A stretch of DNA of 6,048 bases from an uncultured Ruminococcus sp. (lineage in GTDB: Bacteria > Bacillota > Clostridia > Oscillospirales > Ruminococcaceae): positions 1 through 6,048 of the forward strand of contig CAMWLD010000146.1 of assembly GCA_947175005.1 (NCBI GenBank), read 5' to 3'. Below, piece by piece: positions 4,927-6,048 of the stretch. The translations under genes and the position numbers were made by a program. Numbering within the stretch: the first letter of the stretch is position 1; each line of letters opens with the position of its first letter. The notes below the pieces were generated by a model that worked only from the letters and a program-made list of their open reading frames with translations, did no database searches and was not told where the DNA came from.

Positions 4927-6048
4927 ATGAAGCGGATGATGAAATACATATGCCCATTGCTCACGGCTTTGGTTATGATATTTCTTGCGGGCGCTCACGT
5001 TTACGGAGCGGAAAACGACCTGGCGGCGGAGCTTGGAGCGGACAGGGCGGGGGACGGGCTTTCCTATGACGCGGCGGACTTTCTTGCGGAAAACAACATC
5101 ACTCCCGACAGCACCGAGGGAGTAATGGCTCTGTCGCCGAAAACAGTCATAGCCTATATGTGGGAGAAGCTGAAAAACAGCGCCGCCGCCCCCTTGAAGC
5201 TGGCGGGCATGGTGTTTGCAATAGTCATAATGTCGGGGGCTTCCTATGCTGCGGCAGACGCTGTGAACACTCCCGGAGGGCTTAAAATATGCCGCACGGT
5301 AACGGTGCTGACGGCTGTTACCATAGTTATCCCGAAAATGGAAAGCTGCATAAATTCGGTCACCACGACCCTTTCCGCAGGGGGGGATTTTATGCTAAGC
5401 TACGTTCCCGTTTTTGCGGGGATATGCGCCGCTTCGGGTAATATGGGGGCTTCTGCGGCCTACAGCGGAATACTTTTAGCGGCGGCGGAATTTGCGGTGC
5501 GGGCAGCGGAAAAGATCATTATGCCCGCAGCCTCCATTTGCATGGCAATGCACATAATCGACGCTGTTAATCCCGACTTTTCCCTGTCCTCTCTGACGGG
5601 GCTTATAAAAAAATGGTGCTCTCTGCTTATGGGCTTTATGATGACGATCTTCACGGGGCTTTTGTCCCTGCAAAGCCTTGTGGGCACGGCAGCGGACACG
5701 GTGGGGATAAAGGCAGCGAAATTTATGGTGTCAAACTTTGTGCCCGTGGTGGGGGGCGCTGTGGCGGAGGCTTACAGCACCATGCGCTCGGGGCTGGGAA
5801 TGCTCAAGGGCGCTGCGGGGGCATTCGGCATAATCGCCCTGCTGACGGTGCTTTTGCCGCCTGTTCTGGAGACCCTTTGTATGTATCTTGTAATGACTGC
5901 GGGGCAGGCAGCGGCGGAGCTTTTCGGGCAGAAGGAATTGGCAGGATTTTTCGGGGGCGCGGCTTCGGTGCTTAGCATTACAGCGGCGGTCATTGCCTGC
6001 TTTGGGGTGCTCTTTATCGTGTCCACCCTGATAATGATGGCGGTGGGC
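4927..6048 (+). CDS. spoIIIAE: Stage III sporulation protein AE, 3' end beyond the window
   Basis: SpoIIIAE is the large polytopic membrane protein of the SpoIIIA channel, acting in the mother-cell-derived membrane around the forespore. My translation from 4927 is open for 374 codons to the right edge; B. subtilis SpoIIIAE has 399 residues, so only a short tail is missing. Residues 1-28 form a signal peptide (basic MKRMMK, hydrophobic core, likely cut after HVYGA). Residues 29-88 are a soluble, acidic region. Hydrophobic helices follow near 91-110, 125-137, 157-170, 179-200, 231-252, 297-325 and 345-372. The segment KFMVSNFVPVVGGAVAEA (265-282) plus GLGMLKGAAGAFG (289-301) matches the most conserved family region. 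A 129-nt leader after spoIIIAD carries an AT repeat and the element shared with spoIIIAC. The remaining genes (AF, AG, AH) would be expected downstream. Confidence 0.96.
   Translation, partial: MKRMMKYICPLLTALVMIFLAGAHVYGAENDLAAELGADRAGDGLSYDAADFLAENNITPDSTEGVMALSPKTVIAYMWEKLKNSAAAPLKLAGMVFAIVIMSGASYAAADAVNTPGGLKICRTVTVLTAVTIVIPKMESCINSVTTTLSAGGDFMLSYVPVFAGICAASGNMGASAAYSGILLAAAEFAVRAAEKIIMPAASICMAMHIIDAVNPDFSLSSLTGLIKKWCSLLMGFMMTIFTGLLSLQSLVGTAADTVGIKAAKFMVSNFVPVVGGAVAEAYSTMRSGLGMLKGAAGAFGIIALLTVLLPPVLETLCMYLVMTAGQAAAELFGQKELAGFFGGAASVLSITAAVIACFGVLFIVSTLIMMAVG

Noticed and set aside
4854..5069. 71-residue open frame on the + strand across the spoIIIAE start
   Set aside because: It is out of frame with spoIIIAE, lacks a good ribosome binding site, and spans the leader and signal-peptide region of an unambiguous gene.
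5460..5699. Open frames on the - strand within spoIIIAE
   Set aside because: The + strand here encodes well-matched SpoIIIAE sequence, so the antisense frames are shadows.

Overview
The window is a chromosomal segment from an endospore-forming member of the Bacillota, most likely class Clostridia (Ruminococcus/Oscillospiraceae-like). That placement rests on the start of a spoIIIA operon, an adjacent cwlD-type spore amidase, strong Shine-Dalgarno sites, roughly balanced GC in genes with AT-rich gaps, and short low-complexity repeats between genes. The exact genus cannot be read from the sequence. I see no RNA gene, CRISPR array, transposase or phage gene.

Layout. (1) 1-578, + strand: the 3' part of a sodium-coupled NSS-family transporter, followed by a long hairpin (601-657). 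(2) 744-1520, - strand: an orphan protein of about 258 residues whose middle resembles the C-terminal domain of the flagellar cap protein FliD. It has a near-consensus sigma-A promoter (TTGACA, 17 nt, TATATT) and no flagellar neighbours here. (3) 1745-2485, + strand: a membrane-anchored N-acetylmuramoyl-L-alanine amidase of CwlD type with all expected zinc and catalytic residues, behind a sigma-E-like promoter. (4) 2622 to the end, + strand: spoIIIAA, AB, AC, AD and most of AE in canonical order. spoIIIAE starts at 4927 and runs off the window after 374 codons.

How the genes fit together. In known spore formers the SpoIIIA proteins form, with forespore SpoIIQ, the channel ('feeding tube') across the intermembrane space of the engulfed forespore. 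SpoIIIAA is the ATPase and AB to AE are membrane components. CwlD trims peptide side chains from cortex peptidoglycan so that muramic-delta-lactam can form. Both functions belong to the mother-cell sigma-E programme, so placing cwlD just upstream of spoIIIAA on the same strand, behind a sigma-E-like promoter, makes functional sense. The transporter and the FliD_C-like gene show no visible link to sporulation.

The least explained parts are the FliD_C-like orphan and the gaps between genes. The gaps hold a 7-nt-period repeat (CTTGCYT) at three places, an ATTAATAATTAAT tandem repeat that supplies the stop codon of spoIIIAD, competing inverted repeats between spoIIIAB and spoIIIAC, and a 20-nt element shared by the leaders of spoIIIAC and spoIIIAE. 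No wholly new multi-gene system is evident.
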